DNA from: Halomonas sp. THAF5a | GTDB lineage: Bacteria > Pseudomonadota > Gammaproteobacteria > Pseudomonadales > Halomonadaceae | Length of the DNA stretch: 64,000 nucleotides | NCBI RefSeq assembly: GCF_009363755.1 | Contig: NZ_CP045417.1 | Location: forward strand, 3,286,001 to 3,350,000 | Direction of reading: 5' to 3' | In this document: in pieces, positions 49,808 to 59,168 of the stretch | How positions within the stretch are numbered: the stretch's first letter is position 1 | Layout of the letters: the number at the start of each line of letters is the position of its first letter | The notes under the pieces: model-generated | The model's database searches: none | What the model saw: the letters and a program-made list of their open reading frames with translations, nothing else | Told to the model about the DNA's origin: nothing | Made by a program: the position numbers and the translations under genes

Positions 49808-51658
49808 ATGCTCAACCGTTACCCCCTGTGGAAGTATCTGCTGATACTCATCGTCCTCCTCGCCGGCCTGATCTACTCCCTCCCCAACCTCTTTCCCGAG
49901 GATCCGGCAGTCCAGATCAGCAGCGAACGGGGCGACACCACCCTCGATGAGCGCCAGCTCGAGCGCATCCGTGACGACCTCGACGCGGCCGGCATCGAGA
50001 TCCTCGAGGCCGAGCGCGACGCCAACCGCGTGCTGATCCGCCTCGACAACGCCGACGACCAGATCCAGGCCCGCGACCGCATCGCCGAGATGCTCGGCAG
50101 CGACTACGTGGTGGCGCTGAACCTGGCCGAATCGACCCCCGAATGGCTGCAGTCGCTCTCCGCCTCGCCCATGACCCTGGGCCTCGACCTGCGCGGCGGC
50201 GTGCACTTCCTGCTCGAGGTCGACATGGACGCCGCCCTGGAGCAGCGCCTCGAGGTCAACGCCAGCGCCATGCGCGAGCAGCTGCGCGAGGAGCGGATCC
50301 GCTACCGCGACACCCAGATCGACGGCCGCACCGTCTCCATGGCCTTCGCCAACGCCGAGGATCGTGACGAGGCGCGCAGCCTGTTCAGCCGCGAGTTTCC
50401 CGAGTTCACCTACCAGAGCGAGGGCGATGATCGCGGCGCGCGGCTGGTGATGACCATGACCGACCAGGCCGTGGACGAGCTCCAGGACTACGCCATCAAC
50501 CAGAACCTCACCACCCTGCGCAACCGGGTGAACGAGCTGGGCGTGGCCGAGCCGCTGGTGCAGCGCCAGGGGCCGGACCGCATCGTGGTGGAGCTGCCCG
50601 GCGTGCAGGATACCGTGGCCGCCAAGCGCATCGTCGGTGCCACCGCCAACCTCGAGTTCCGCCTCGAGGCGCGCCCGGACACCCCGGAGAGCGAGACCGA
50701 GTCCTTCGACTTCCGCAACGCCGAGGGGCGCCGCGCCGACCTGATGCGCGATGTCATCATCACCGGCGACAGCGTCTCCAACGCCAACCACAGCTTCGAC
50801 GAGAACGGCCGCCCGCAGGTCAACATCGACCTCGACGGCACCGGCGGCACGCTGATGAACCGCGCCACCCGTACCAACATCGGCCGCAACATGGCGGTGC
50901 TGTTCATCGAGCACAAGACCCGCGAGACCACCCGCATGGTCGACGGCGAGGAGGTGGTCGAGCGCACCCCCTACACCGAGCGCGGCATCATCAGCCTGGC
51001 CACCATCCAGAGCGCGCTGGGCAACAGCTTCCGCATCACCGGGCTCGACTCGCCCACCGAGGCGGCGGAGCTCGCCCTGCTGCTGCGCTCGGGCTCGCTC
51101 GCCGCGCCGATCTACTTCGCCCAGGAGCGCACCATCGGGCCGAGCCTCGGCGCCGAGAACATCGAGCGCGGCGTGCTCTCGGTGCAGATCGGCCTGCTGC
51201 TGGTGGTGCTCTTCATGCTGGCGCGCTACAAGGTCTTCGGGGTCTTCGCCAACGTCGCCCTGGCGCTCAATCTGACCCTGCTGGTGGCCGCCATGTCGCT
51301 GCTCGGGGCCACCCTGACGCTGCCCGGCATCGCCGGCATCGTGCTGACCCTGGGCATGGCGGTGGATGCCAACGTGCTGATCTTCGAGCGCATCCGCGAG
51401 GAGCTGCGCGGCGGGCTCTCGGTGCAGCAGGCGATCCACGCCGGCTACGAGCGCGCCTTCACCTCGATCGTCGACGCCAACATCACCACCCTGCTGGTGG
51501 CGCTGATCTTGTTCTCGATCGGCACCGGGCCGGTCAAGGGCTTCGCCGTGACGCTCTCGCTGGGCATCCTGACCTCGCTGTTCACCGCCCTGATGGTGAC
51601 CCGTGCCATGGTCAACCTGTGCTACGGCGGCAAGCCCATCAAGACGCTCTGGATTTAA
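49808..51658 (+). CDS. secD: Protein translocase subunit SecD
   Basis: 616 residues. One N-terminal helix (LWKYLLILIVLLAGLIYSLP), a large periplasmic P1 region with LGLDLRGGVHFLLEVD and QRQGPDRIVVELPGV, then five C-terminal helices with GPSLGAENIERGVLSVQIGL, LTLGMAVDANVLIFERIREE and GTGPVKGFAVTLSLGI. This is the RND-like unit that uses proton motive force late in Sec export. Nine bases separate it from secF. Confidence 0.97.
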   Translation: MLNRYPLWKYLLILIVLLAGLIYSLPNLFPEDPAVQISSERGDTTLDERQLERIRDDLDAAGIEILEAERDANRVLIRLDNADDQIQARDRIAEMLGSDYVVALNLAESTPEWLQSLSASPMTLGLDLRGGVHFLLEVDMDAALEQRLEVNASAMREQLREERIRYRDTQIDGRTVSMAFANAEDRDEARSLFSREFPEFTYQSEGDDRGARLVMTMTDQAVDELQDYAINQNLTTLRNRVNELGVAEPLVQRQGPDRIVVELPGVQDTVAAKRIVGATANLEFRLEARPDTPESETESFDFRNAEGRRADLMRDVIITGDSVSNANHSFDENGRPQVNIDLDGTGGTLMNRATRTNIGRNMAVLFIEHKTRETTRMVDGEEVVERTPYTERGIISLATIQSALGNSFRITGLDSPTEAAELALLLRSGSLAAPIYFAQERTIGPSLGAENIERGVLSVQIGLLLVVLFMLARYKVFGVFANVALALNLTLLVAAMSLLGATLTLPGIAGIVLTLGMAVDANVLIFERIREELRGGLSVQQAIHAGYERAFTSIVDANITTLLVALILFSIGTGPVKGFAVTLSLGILTSLFTALMVTRAMVNLCYGGKPIKTLWI

Positions 51659-51667
51659 GAGGTGCCT

Positions 51668-52591
51668 ATGAAATCCCTGACCCAACGACAGTTCGACTTC
51701 ATGGGCAAGCGCCGGGGCGCCTTCGCGCTCTCGGTGGCGATGCTGCTGGCCTCGGTGGTCGCGATGGTGGCCATGGGCCTCAACCTGGGCCTCGACTTCA
51801 CCGGCGGCACTCTGGTCGAGGTGCGCTTCGCCTCCGCACCGGCCCTGGAAACGGTGCGCCAGACCCTGGAGGCCACCGGCTTTCAGGACGTCTCGGTGCA
51901 GACCTTCGGCGCCTCCACCGAGGTGCTGATCCGCCTCCAGCAGGCCTTCGAGGCCGGCGTCGGCGACCAGATCGTCGCGCTGCTGCAGGAGGCCGGCCAC
52001 GACGTCTCGCTGGTGCGCGCCGAGTTCGTCGGGGCCCAGGTGGGCGACCAGCTGCGCGACCAGAGCGGCATGGGCATGCTGGTGGCGCTGGGCATCGTGA
52101 TGCTCTACGTCGCGGCGCGCTTCCAGTACAAGTTCGCCGTGGGCGCCCTGCTGGCGCTGATGCATGACGTGATCATCGTGGTCGGCGCCTTCGCGCTGTT
52201 CGGCTTCGAGTTCGATCTCACGGTGCTGGCGGCGGTGCTCGCCGTGATCGGCTACTCGCTCAACGACACCATCGTGGTCTACGACCGCATCCGCGAGAAC
52301 ATCCGCAAGTCGCGCATCGACGACATGCCGGCGATCTTCAACGAGTCCATCAACCAGACCCTGTCGCGCACCCTGGCGACCTCCGGCACCACCCTGCTGG
52401 TGCTGCTGGCGCTGGTGACCCTGGGCGGGGACATGATCCACAACTTCGCGGTGGCGCTGATCATCGGCGTGGTGGTGGGCACCTTCTCGTCGATCTACGT
52501 CTCCGCGGCCCTGCTGCTGCCGCTGAAGCTCAGCCGCGAGGATCTGATCCCGACCAAGAAGGAAGACCCGGAGGCCGAGGAGCTGCCCTGA
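51668..52591 (+). CDS. secF: Protein translocase subunit SecF
   Basis: 307 residues from ATG 51668 (GAGGTG upstream). KSLTQRQFDFMGKRRGAF, LGLDFTGGTLVEVRF, VGDQLRDQSGMGML, LAVIGYSLNDTIVVYDRIREN and NQTLSRTLATSGTTLLV are SecF hallmarks. Six helices. Partner of SecD; a strong terminator follows 24 bp after the stop. Confidence 0.97.
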   Translation: MKSLTQRQFDFMGKRRGAFALSVAMLLASVVAMVAMGLNLGLDFTGGTLVEVRFASAPALETVRQTLEATGFQDVSVQTFGASTEVLIRLQQAFEAGVGDQIVALLQEAGHDVSLVRAEFVGAQVGDQLRDQSGMGMLVALGIVMLYVAARFQYKFAVGALLALMHDVIIVVGAFALFGFEFDLTVLAAVLAVIGYSLNDTIVVYDRIRENIRKSRIDDMPAIFNESINQTLSRTLATSGTTLLVLLALVTLGGDMIHNFAVALIIGVVVGTFSSIYVSAALLLPLKLSREDLIPTKKEDPEAEELP

Positions 52592-52614
52592 CGGCCGGCC
52601 GCCTCGCGCCCACC

Positions 52615-52643
52615 AAAAAGCCACCCCTCGGGGTGGCTTTTTT
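52615..52643 (+). terminator. Strong Rho-independent terminator after secF
   Basis: AAAAAGCCACCCC and GGGGTGGCTTTTT form a 13-bp stem with a 2-base loop; a run of T's follows on the + strand and A's precede it, so it works in both directions (also for trpA). Confidence 0.95.
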
Positions 52644-52681
52644 CGTGGCGGCGCCCCGGGAAGAGCGGGCCGGGACGAGAC

Positions 52682-53515
52682 TCAGGCCTCGGCCGTCTCC
52701 CGGGCGCGGCGCACGGCCGCGGAGAGTTCACGGGTCAGCGCGAGCACGCCGCGGGCGGCCTCGGCGGGGCTCTCGGCCTCGGCCACGGTGTCGGTCAGCG
52801 CCGAGCCGACCACCACCGCGTCGGCGAAGCGGGCGATGCGCCCGGCCTGCTCGGGGGTGCGGATGCCGAAGCCGACGCCGATCGGCAGCGCGGTGTGCGC
52901 GCGGATGGCCTCGACCTCCTGGGCCACGCGCTCGGCGGACGGCGCGGCGGCGCCGGTCACGCCGGTGCTGGAGACGTAGTAGAGGAAGCCCGAGGTGTTC
53001 TCGAGCACCAGCGGCAGGCGCTCGGCATCGGTGGTCGGGGTCGCCAGGCGGATGAAGTCGAGGCCGTGGGCCTGGGCCGGCAGGCACAGCTCGGCGTCGT
53101 GCTCCGGCGGCAGGTCGACCACGATCAGCCCGTCGACGCCGGCCTCGGCGGCCTCACTGAGGAAGGCCTCGACGCCCCGGCAGTAGATCGGGTTGTAGTA
53201 GCCCATCAGCACCACCGGGGTGGCGTCGTCGCGCTCGCGCAGGGCGCGCACCATGTCGAGCGTCCTGGCCATGGTCTGCCCGCCCTCCAGGGCGCGCAGC
53301 GTGGAGGCCTGGATGGAGGGGCCGTCCGCCATCGGGTCGGTGAAAGGCATGCCCAGTTCGATCACGTCGGCGCCCGCCTCGGGCAGCGCCAGCAGGGTCT
53401 CGAGGCTGGTGGCGTAGTCGGGATCGCCGGCGCTGATGAAGGTGACGAGGCCGGCACGGTCGGCTGTCTTGAGCTCGTCGAAGCGGCGCGCGATGCGGTC
53501 GTGGCGTGGGGTCAT
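52682..53515 (-). CDS. trpA: Tryptophan synthase alpha chain
   Basis: 277 residues. TrpA motifs: [39 protein letters not shown] (catalytic Glu in IELGMPF and Asp in PFTDP), [42 protein letters not shown] and [12 protein letters not shown]. Cleaves indole-3-glycerol phosphate to indole, channelled to TrpB. I start at ATG 53515, 12 bp after the trpB stop. The other trp genes are not here. Confidence 0.97.
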   Translation of the reverse strand: MTPRHDRIARRFDELKTADRAGLVTFISAGDPDYATSLETLLALPEAGADVIELGMPFTDPMADGPSIQASTLRALEGGQTMARTLDMVRALRERDDATPVVLMGYYNPIYCRGVEAFLSEAAEAGVDGLIVVDLPPEHDAELCLPAQAHGLDFIRLATPTTDAERLPLVLENTSGFLYYVSSTGVTGAAAPSAERVAQEVEAIRAHTALPIGVGFGIRTPEQAGRIARFADAVVVGSALTDTVAEAESPAEAARGVLALTRELSAAVRRARETAEA

Positions 53516-53526
53516 CTTCGCTCTCC

Positions 53527-54762
53527 TCATTCTGCCGGGGCGTCGGCGGCCAGTTCGTCGGCCAGGCGTTCGGTGACGGTGGTCATGTCCTTGTCGCCGC
53601 GCCCGCTCAGGTTCAGCACCATGACGTGGTCCTCGGGCAGCGTCGGCGCCAGCTTGATCGCGTGGGCGATGGCGTGGGACGACTCCAGCGCCGGGATGAT
53701 GCCTTCCAGGCGGCACAGGGTCTTGAAGGCGTCGAGCGCCTCGTCGTCGGTCACGGCAACGTACTCGGCGCGGCCGACCTCATGCAGCCAGGCGTGCTCG
53801 GGGCCGATGCCCGGGTAGTCCAGGCCCGCCGAGATCGAGTGCGCGTCGGTGATCTGGCCCTCGGCGGACTGCAGCAGGAAGGTGCGGTTGCCGTGCAGCA
53901 CGCCGGGGCTGCCGCCCTGCAGGCTGGCCGCGTGCTTGCCGGTCTCCAGGCCCTCGCCGGCGGCTTCCACGCCGATCAGGCGCACGTCCTCGTCCTCGAG
54001 GAAGGGATGGAACAGGCCCATGGCGTTGGAGCCGCCGCCGATGCAGGCCACCAGCGAATCGGGCAGCCGGCCCTCCTTCTCGGCCAGCTGCTCGCGCGCC
54101 TCCTGGCCGATCACGGACTGGAAGTCGCGCACCATGGCCGGATACGGGTGCGGGCCGGCCACGGTGCCGATGATGTAGAAGGTGTCCGCGACGTTGGTCA
54201 CCCAGTCGCGCAGGGCGTCGTTCATCGCATCCTTCAGGGTGCCGGTGCCGCTGGTCACCGGGATCACCCTGGCGCCCAAGAGCTTCATGCGCTGCACGTT
54301 GGGCTGCTGGCGGTCGATGTCGGTGCTGCCCATGTAGATGATGCATTCCATGCCGAAGCGGGCCGCCACGGTGGCGGTGGCCACGCCGTGCATGCCGGCG
54401 CCGGTCTCGGCGATGATGCGCTGCTTGCCCATGCGCCGGGCCAGCAGCACCTGGCCGATGCAGTTGTTGATCTTGTGCGCGCCGGTATGCATCAGGTCCT
54501 CGCGCTTGAGATAGATCCGCGCGCCGCCGAGCGCCTCGGTCAGCCGCTCGGCGAGGTAGAGCGGGCTCTCGCGACCGATGTAGTCGCGGCGAAGTGCGTC
54601 CAGCTCGGCGTTAAACGCGGGATCCTGCCTGGCCGACGCGTAGGCTTCCTGCAGCTCGAGGATCAGCGGCATCAGGGTTTCGGCGACGAAGCGGCCACCG
54701 AAGCGGCCGAAGAAGCCATCGGCATCGGGGGCGAATTCGGCGGTGGGGTGCGGCAGACCCAT
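53527..54762 (-). CDS. trpB: Tryptophan synthase beta chain
   Basis: 411 residues. [12 protein letters not shown] start, PLH-like [15 protein letters not shown] Lys in [48 protein letters not shown] and the Glu of VGVEAAGEG. The GAGMHG form has Met where E. coli TrpB has Gln; I believe this also occurs in Pseudomonas. It is divergent from the trpI-like gene, as in Pseudomonas, where TrpI activates trpBA with indoleglycerol phosphate. Confidence 0.97.
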   Translation of the reverse strand: MGLPHPTAEFAPDADGFFGRFGGRFVAETLMPLILELQEAYASARQDPAFNAELDALRRDYIGRESPLYLAERLTEALGGARIYLKREDLMHTGAHKINNCIGQVLLARRMGKQRIIAETGAGMHGVATATVAARFGMECIIYMGSTDIDRQQPNVQRMKLLGARVIPVTSGTGTLKDAMNDALRDWVTNVADTFYIIGTVAGPHPYPAMVRDFQSVIGQEAREQLAEKEGRLPDSLVACIGGGSNAMGLFHPFLEDEDVRLIGVEAAGEGLETGKHAASLQGGSPGVLHGNRTFLLQSAEGQITDAHSISAGLDYPGIGPEHAWLHEVGRAEYVAVTDDEALDAFKTLCRLEGIIPALESSHAIAHAIKLAPTLPEDHVMVLNLSGRGDKDMTTVTERLADELAADAPAE

Positions 54763-54848
54763 GGTGACGACTCCTGACGGTCAGTGGGGAATGGCCACCA
54801 CGATATATCGCGCCGCCCCCTGTGATAAGCGATCATTGCTCGCTAATC

Positions 54849-54870
54849 TGTGAGAAAAGCTGACATGTCA
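54849..54870. promoter_or_regulatory. Candidate TrpI operator (T-N11-A) between trpB and trpI
   Basis: TGTGAGAAAAGCTGACA contains a T-N11-A LysR-type core (54851-54863) and runs into the palindrome TGACATGTCA (54861-54870), just upstream of the trpI start. The position in the divergent gap fits TrpI control of trpBA. Confidence 0.5.
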
Positions 54871-54880
54871 GGAGCCCGCC

Positions 54881-55768
54881 TTGAGTGATCGACTGCCCTC
54901 GCTGAATGCCCTGCGCGCCTTCGACGAGACGGCCCGCACGCTGAGCGTCACCCGCGCCGCCGAGGCGCTCCACGTCACCCACGGGGCGGTCAGTCGCCAG
55001 CTCAAGCAGCTCGAGGAACAGCTCGGCGTGACGCTGTTCCGGCGCCAGGGCCGCGGCCTGGCGCTGACCCAGGAGGGCGAGCTCTTGCGTGCCTCGACCT
55101 CACAGGCCTTCGAGCGACTCGGCCAGGCCTGCACCCAGCTGCGCCGGCGCGCCTCACAGGCGCCGCTGGTGCTCGGCTGCCCGGGCAGCTTCCTGGCCCG
55201 CTGGTTCATCCCCCGGCTGGATCGGCTGAAGGCCCAGTGCCCGGAGCTGAACCTGCACCTGACCGCCGATGAGGAGGTGGCCGGCCGGCTCGGCACCGAG
55301 GTGGACGCCGTGCTGCGCTTCGCCGAGCCGCCCTGGCCCGATGACGTGCGGGTGATCGAGCTGGCGCCGGAGCGCATGGGGCCGGTACTGGCGCCGGACA
55401 GGCTCGATATCCCCGACCCCGCCGCCGCCGACCTGACGAGACTGCCCATGCTGCATACCCAGTCGCGGCCCCAGGCCTGGTCGCAGTGGTTCGCGGCCAA
55501 GGGGCTGGACTCCGCGACGATGCGCCACGACCAGGCCTTCGAGCACCTCCACTACATGCTCGAGGCGGCGCTGGTGGGCCTGGGGGTGGCCATCGCGCCC
55601 TCCTACCTGGTGGAGGAGGACCTGCGCACCGGGCGACTGGTCGCGCCCTGGGGCTTCATCGAGACCCCCGCCCGGCTCGGGCTGTGGCTGCCGTCGGGCG
55701 CCCCGCGGCGCGACATCGCGCGGCTCGCCGAGTGGCTGAAGCGGGAACTCGGGCGCTCCCCGACCTGA
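54881..55768 (+). CDS. trpI: LysR-family regulator, TrpI-like
   Basis: 295 residues from a TTG start with AGGAG six bases upstream. HTH: LPSLNALRAFDETARTLSVT, AAEALHVTHGAVSRQLKQLE, LGVTLFRRQGRGLALTQEG; effector domain from about residue 92. The position divergent from trpBA is the Pseudomonas trpI arrangement; the DNA-binding part closely resembles TrpI. A GcvA-type regulator would look similar, so the symbol rests mainly on context. Confidence 0.83.
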   Translation: MSDRLPSLNALRAFDETARTLSVTRAAEALHVTHGAVSRQLKQLEEQLGVTLFRRQGRGLALTQEGELLRASTSQAFERLGQACTQLRRRASQAPLVLGCPGSFLARWFIPRLDRLKAQCPELNLHLTADEEVAGRLGTEVDAVLRFAEPPWPDDVRVIELAPERMGPVLAPDRLDIPDPAAADLTRLPMLHTQSRPQAWSQWFAAKGLDSATMRHDQAFEHLHYMLEAALVGLGVAIAPSYLVEEDLRTGRLVAPWGFIETPARLGLWLPSGAPRRDIARLAEWLKRELGRSPT

Positions 55769-55828
55769 CGCCTCGACACCACCAAAGCGACCGGGAACGC
55801 CATGCCGGCTTGCCCTTCCCACGACGCA

Positions 55829-55861
55829 AGACGCCCCCACGGCGGGGCCGTGGGGGCGTCT
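55829..55861. terminator. Bidirectional terminator between trpI and suhB
   Basis: AGACGCCCCCACGGC and GCCGTGGGGGCGTCT form a perfect 15-bp stem with loop GGG, between convergent genes. T runs are short on both sides. Confidence 0.9.
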
Positions 55862-55893
55862 CGTCATTCGCCGAGGCGGTCGGGCGCCGGGGC

Positions 55894-56688
55894 TCAGAAG
55901 TGCGGCTTGAGCTGCTGCACCAGGGCCTTGTAGAGGCGCGGGCCGGCGGCCATGAGGGGGCCTTCGACCTCGACGCTGGGCTGGCCGTCGGGGGTGCCCA
56001 TCAGCGCGCCGCTCTCCTTGAGCAGCAGCGAGCCGACGTGCAGGTCCTGCTCCTCGAGGCCCAGCACGAAGGCGGCATCCGCACGACCGGCGGCCAGGTC
56101 GGCCAGGTCGAGCAGGCCGCTGCCGGAGGCGCGCTGCTGCTCGATCTGCGGGCCGAGCTGCTGGACCAGGGTCAGGTAGGCGGGCAGCAGGCGCGGGCGC
56201 AGCCAGGTCTCGGGCAGCCCCATGGCGACGCGGGTGCCGGCCACGGCGGTGCGCTTGGTCACGCGGATGCGCTTGCCGTTGAGCTGGGCACCGCGGCCGC
56301 GGCTGGCCAGGTATTCGTCGTCGCTGAAGGGGCAGATCACCACCGCATGCTCCGGGCGGCCCTTGACCAGGCACACCACCGACAGGGCGAAGCCGGGAGC
56401 GGCAACGGTCAGGTCGGAGTAGCCGTGAAAGGGTTCGATCTTCCAGAGGGTGTCGGCGCCTTCGCCCTCGCCGGGGCGATGCGGGGTGAAGCGCCCCTGG
56501 ACGCCGTGCTGGGGATAGCCGCGGGCGAGCTGACGAACGATCAGCGTCTCGGCGTTGCGGGCGGCGTCCTCGAGCAGGCGGTCGAGGCTGGGCTCCTGGT
56601 GGGAGTTCTCGATTCGCTCGCGGATACGCAGGAATTGTTCGCCGGCACTGCGTGCGGCACGCAGGGCGAATTGGACCATCGGATGCAT
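55894..56688 (-). CDS. suhB: SuhB-like inositol-monophosphatase family protein, metal site degenerate
   Basis: 264 residues, aligned over its length with SuhB (MHPM start, ETLIVRQLARGYPQH, RGAQLNGKRIRV, SGSGLLDLADLAAGRADAAF). The catalytic metal site is altered: the usual D-P-L-D-G-T is E-P-F-H-G-Y (residues 85-90), and the preceding E-E-S-G motif is replaced by an unrelated loop (RFTPHRPGEGEGAD). The last Asp (QDLHVG) is kept. Phosphatase activity should be lost or weak. E. coli SuhB has a second role in rRNA antitermination with Nus factors that does not need catalysis, which could explain conservation. Divergent from trmJ, as is usual. Confidence 0.87.
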   Translation of the reverse strand: MHPMVQFALRAARSAGEQFLRIRERIENSHQEPSLDRLLEDAARNAETLIVRQLARGYPQHGVQGRFTPHRPGEGEGADTLWKIEPFHGYSDLTVAAPGFALSVVCLVKGRPEHAVVICPFSDDEYLASRGRGAQLNGKRIRVTKRTAVAGTRVAMGLPETWLRPRLLPAYLTLVQQLGPQIEQQRASGSGLLDLADLAAGRADAAFVLGLEEQDLHVGSLLLKESGALMGTPDGQPSVEVEGPLMAAGPRLYKALVQQLKPHF

Positions 56689-56833
56689 GATCGGGCCTTG
56701 GGGAGTCGGTGGTGTTAAAGAACGGATCGGGCGCGAATCCTAGCAGAAGCGTCCCGGGTGCGCCATTCGTGGCGGGCGGCCGACATGCTAGAATCGCCGC
56801 TCCCCGTTTCATCCAGGATCCACAGGCCCCACC

Positions 56834-57613
56834 ATGCTCGAGCGCATCCGCACCGTCCTGATCGGCACCAGCCACCCCGGCAACATCGGCGGCACCGCCC
56901 GCGCCATGCACAACATGGGCCTGGCCGACCTGGCCCTGGTGGCGCCGCGCTGCGAGCCGCTCACCGCCGACACCGTCTCCCGCGCCTCGGGCGCCGACCA
57001 TATCGTCCACGCCGCGCGCACGGTCGCGACCCTCGAGGAGGCGGTGGGCGACTGCACCCTGGTTGTCGGCGCCAGCGCCCGCTCGCGCACCCTGCCCTGG
57101 CCGATGATCACCCCCCGGGCGCTGGGCGAGCGTCTGCCCCAGGAGCTCGCCGACCCGGCGGCCCGGGTGGCGCTGGTCTTCGGCCGCGAGGACAGCGGCC
57201 TGACCAACGCCGAGCTGCAGCGCTGCCACGCCCACGTGCATATCCCCACCAACCCCGACTTCAGCTCCCTGAACCTGGCCGCCGCGGTGCAGGTGCTCGC
57301 CTACGAGTGCCGCCAGGCCTGGCTCGGCCAGCAGGCGGCGGCGACGGACGAAGCGGCCCCGACCCAGCCGCTGGCCAGCCACGAGGAGCTCGAGCGCTAC
57401 TTCGAGCACCTCGAGCGCACCCTGATCGGCATCGGCTTCCACGACCCGGCCATGCCGCGACAGCTGATGGCCCGGCTGCGCCGCTTCACCCTGCGCGCAC
57501 GCCCCGAGCGCATGGAGCTCAACATACTGCGCGGCATCCTCACCGCCACCGAGCAGCAGACCGAGCGCCGGCCAGGCGAGGGCTCTCCGGACGATGAGGC
57601 CCGGGGGCGATGA
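56834..57613 (+). CDS. trmJ: tRNA (cytidine/uridine-32-2'-O)-methyltransferase
   Basis: 259 residues, SPOUT family. RIRTVLIGTSHPGNIGGTARAMHNMGL (abridged) with VLVGTSHPGNIG, LVFGREDSGLTNAEL, HIPTNPDFSSLNLAAAVQVLAYE and the late LRGIL are TrmJ motifs. Modifies position 32 of tRNAs. It is followed by cysE and iscR, the normal gammaproteobacterial order. Confidence 0.95.
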   Translation: MLERIRTVLIGTSHPGNIGGTARAMHNMGLADLALVAPRCEPLTADTVSRASGADHIVHAARTVATLEEAVGDCTLVVGASARSRTLPWPMITPRALGERLPQELADPAARVALVFGREDSGLTNAELQRCHAHVHIPTNPDFSSLNLAAAVQVLAYECRQAWLGQQAAATDEAAPTQPLASHEELERYFEHLERTLIGIGFHDPAMPRQLMARLRRFTLRARPERMELNILRGILTATEQQTERRPGEGSPDDEARGR

Positions 57614-57693
57614 GCCCCGCGCCTTGAAGCCGGCGCGGCGCGCCCCCACTATGAAGCGACTCCCCGTTCGCCACGCCACCCAAGGACCGCTGC

Positions 57694-58575
57694 ATGCTTC
57701 AACGTCTGCGCGAGGACATCAACAGCGTATTCGCCCGCGACCCGGCGGCCCGTAACTTCCTGGAAGTGCTGACCAACTACCCGGGACTGCACGCCCTGCT
57801 GGCGCACCGGATGAGTCACTGGCTGTGGCGCAGGAACCTGAAGTGGCTGGCGCGCACCCTGTCGCAGCTGGCGCGCCTGCTGACCGGCATCGAGATCCAC
57901 CCCGGCGCCACCATTGGCCGCCGCTTCTTCATCGACCACGGCATGGGCGTGGTGATCGGCGAGACCGCCGAGGTGGGCGACGACGTCACCCTCTACCAGG
58001 GCGTGACCCTGGGTGGCACCAGCTGGAACAAGGGCAAGCGCCACCCGACCCTGGGCGACGGCGTGATCGTCGGCGCCGGGGCCAAGATCCTCGGCCCCTT
58101 CACCGTCGGCACCGGCGCCAAGATCGGCTCCAACGCGGTGGTCACCAAGGAGGTGCCGGCCGGCGCCACCGTGGTCGGGATCCCGGGCAAGGTGGTCCAG
58201 CGCAGCGAGCCCGACGACCCCGAGGCGATCGCGGTGGACCCCGAGCGCCGCGAGGCGATGCGCCGCAAGTTCGGCTTCGACGCCTACGGGGTCAGCCAGG
58301 ACATGCCCGACCCGGTGGCCCGCTCGATCCAGGCGATGCTCGATCACATGCACGCCGTGGACGAGCGCATCGAGCGCATGTGCACCACCCTGCGCAAGGT
58401 CGACGCCAGCTACCGCGACGGTCGCCTGCCGGAGCTGCGCGACGAGGACTTCGCCGACATCCTCGACGAGGGCTGCCCGCCGATCCAGGGCGCGGACGCC
58501 GCTTCGCGCGCGGCGCAGCAGGAGGCGCAAGACACGCCTGACCACCAGGCGCCCCCTCGCCGGCACAATGGTTGA
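57694..58575 (+). CDS. cysE: Serine O-acetyltransferase
   Basis: 293 residues. Left-handed beta-helix acetyltransferase: [73 protein letters not shown]. Makes O-acetylserine for cysteine synthesis. The C-terminus is ~100 residues longer than the core (helical segment [19 protein letters not shown], then Gln/Pro-rich tail), the form common where cysE precedes iscR. Start at ATG 57694. Confidence 0.94.
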   Translation: MLQRLREDINSVFARDPAARNFLEVLTNYPGLHALLAHRMSHWLWRRNLKWLARTLSQLARLLTGIEIHPGATIGRRFFIDHGMGVVIGETAEVGDDVTLYQGVTLGGTSWNKGKRHPTLGDGVIVGAGAKILGPFTVGTGAKIGSNAVVTKEVPAGATVVGIPGKVVQRSEPDDPEAIAVDPERREAMRRKFGFDAYGVSQDMPDPVARSIQAMLDHMHAVDERIERMCTTLRKVDASYRDGRLPELRDEDFADILDEGCPPIQGADAASRAAQQEAQDTPDHQAPPRRHNG

Positions 58576-58578
58576 CCA

Positions 58579-58610
58579 TGATACTCGGCCTTTATCATAA
58601 TGGCCGATCA
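58579..58610 (+). promoter_or_regulatory. Candidate IscR operator / iscR promoter region
   Basis: ATACTCGGCC-TTTATCATAA-TGGCCGATCA contains the dyad TCGGCC/GGCCGA (58585-58590, 58602-58607) around an AT-rich centre, 48 bp before iscR. Layout and the ATAC start resemble IscR type-1 sites, but the half-site is not a perfect match. Confidence 0.4.
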
Positions 58611-58657
58611 CGTACATTGACTGCCGACCCGCGCGTCGGTGCCGAGGTGAGCTCCTC

Positions 58658-59125
58658 ATGCGCCTGACCACCAAGGGACGCTACGCCGTCACCGCCATGC
58701 TCGACCTGGCGATGAACGCCGAGTCCGGCCCCATCAGCCTCGCCGACATCTCCAAGCGCCAGGAGATCTCGCTCTCCTACCTGGAGCAGCTGTTCGCGCG
58801 GCTGCGCCGTGCGGGGCTGGTCGGCAGCGTGCGCGGCCCGGGCGGCGGCTACCTGCTGGCCATGGCGCCGAACGAGATCACCGTGGCCCGGGTCATCCAG
58901 GCCGTCAACGAATCGGTGGACTCGACCCGCTGCGGCGGCCTCTCGGACTGCCAGCAGGGCGATACCTGCCTGACCCACCACCTGTGGTGCGAGCTCTCCG
59001 AGCACATTCACGACTTCCTCGAGCAGGTCACCCTGGGACAGCTGGCCGGGCGCGAGGAGATCCTCGAGATCGCCAGCCGCCAGCGCGGCCGCCGCGACGA
59101 CGGCATCCTGGCCTCGACCCTCTGA
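58658..59125 (+). CDS. iscR: Fe-S cluster regulator IscR
   Basis: 155 residues, Rrf2 family. [54 protein letters not shown]. The [2Fe-2S] ligands Cys92, Cys98, Cys104 and His107 ([20 protein letters not shown]) are all present. Represses isc genes in the cluster-bound form; first gene of the shortened isc operon. Confidence 0.97.
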   Translation: MRLTTKGRYAVTAMLDLAMNAESGPISLADISKRQEISLSYLEQLFARLRRAGLVGSVRGPGGGYLLAMAPNEITVARVIQAVNESVDSTRCGGLSDCQQGDTCLTHHLWCELSEHIHDFLEQVTLGQLAGREEILEIASRQRGRRDDGILASTL

Positions 59126-59168
59126 GCCGCCGCCCCTGCCACCCCACTCCGGAACCGACTGCGAGCCC

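Noticed and set aside
49415..52624. A minus-strand open frame of 1069 codons opposite yajC-secD-secF
   Set aside because: Long, His/Gln/Gly-rich translation with no recognisable domain; it mirrors the GC-rich third positions of secDF, which are unmistakable genes.
54405..54425. Met in the GAGMHG motif of TrpB as an inactivating change
   Set aside because: All other catalytic motifs are intact and I recall the same residue in Pseudomonas TrpB; probably normal variation.
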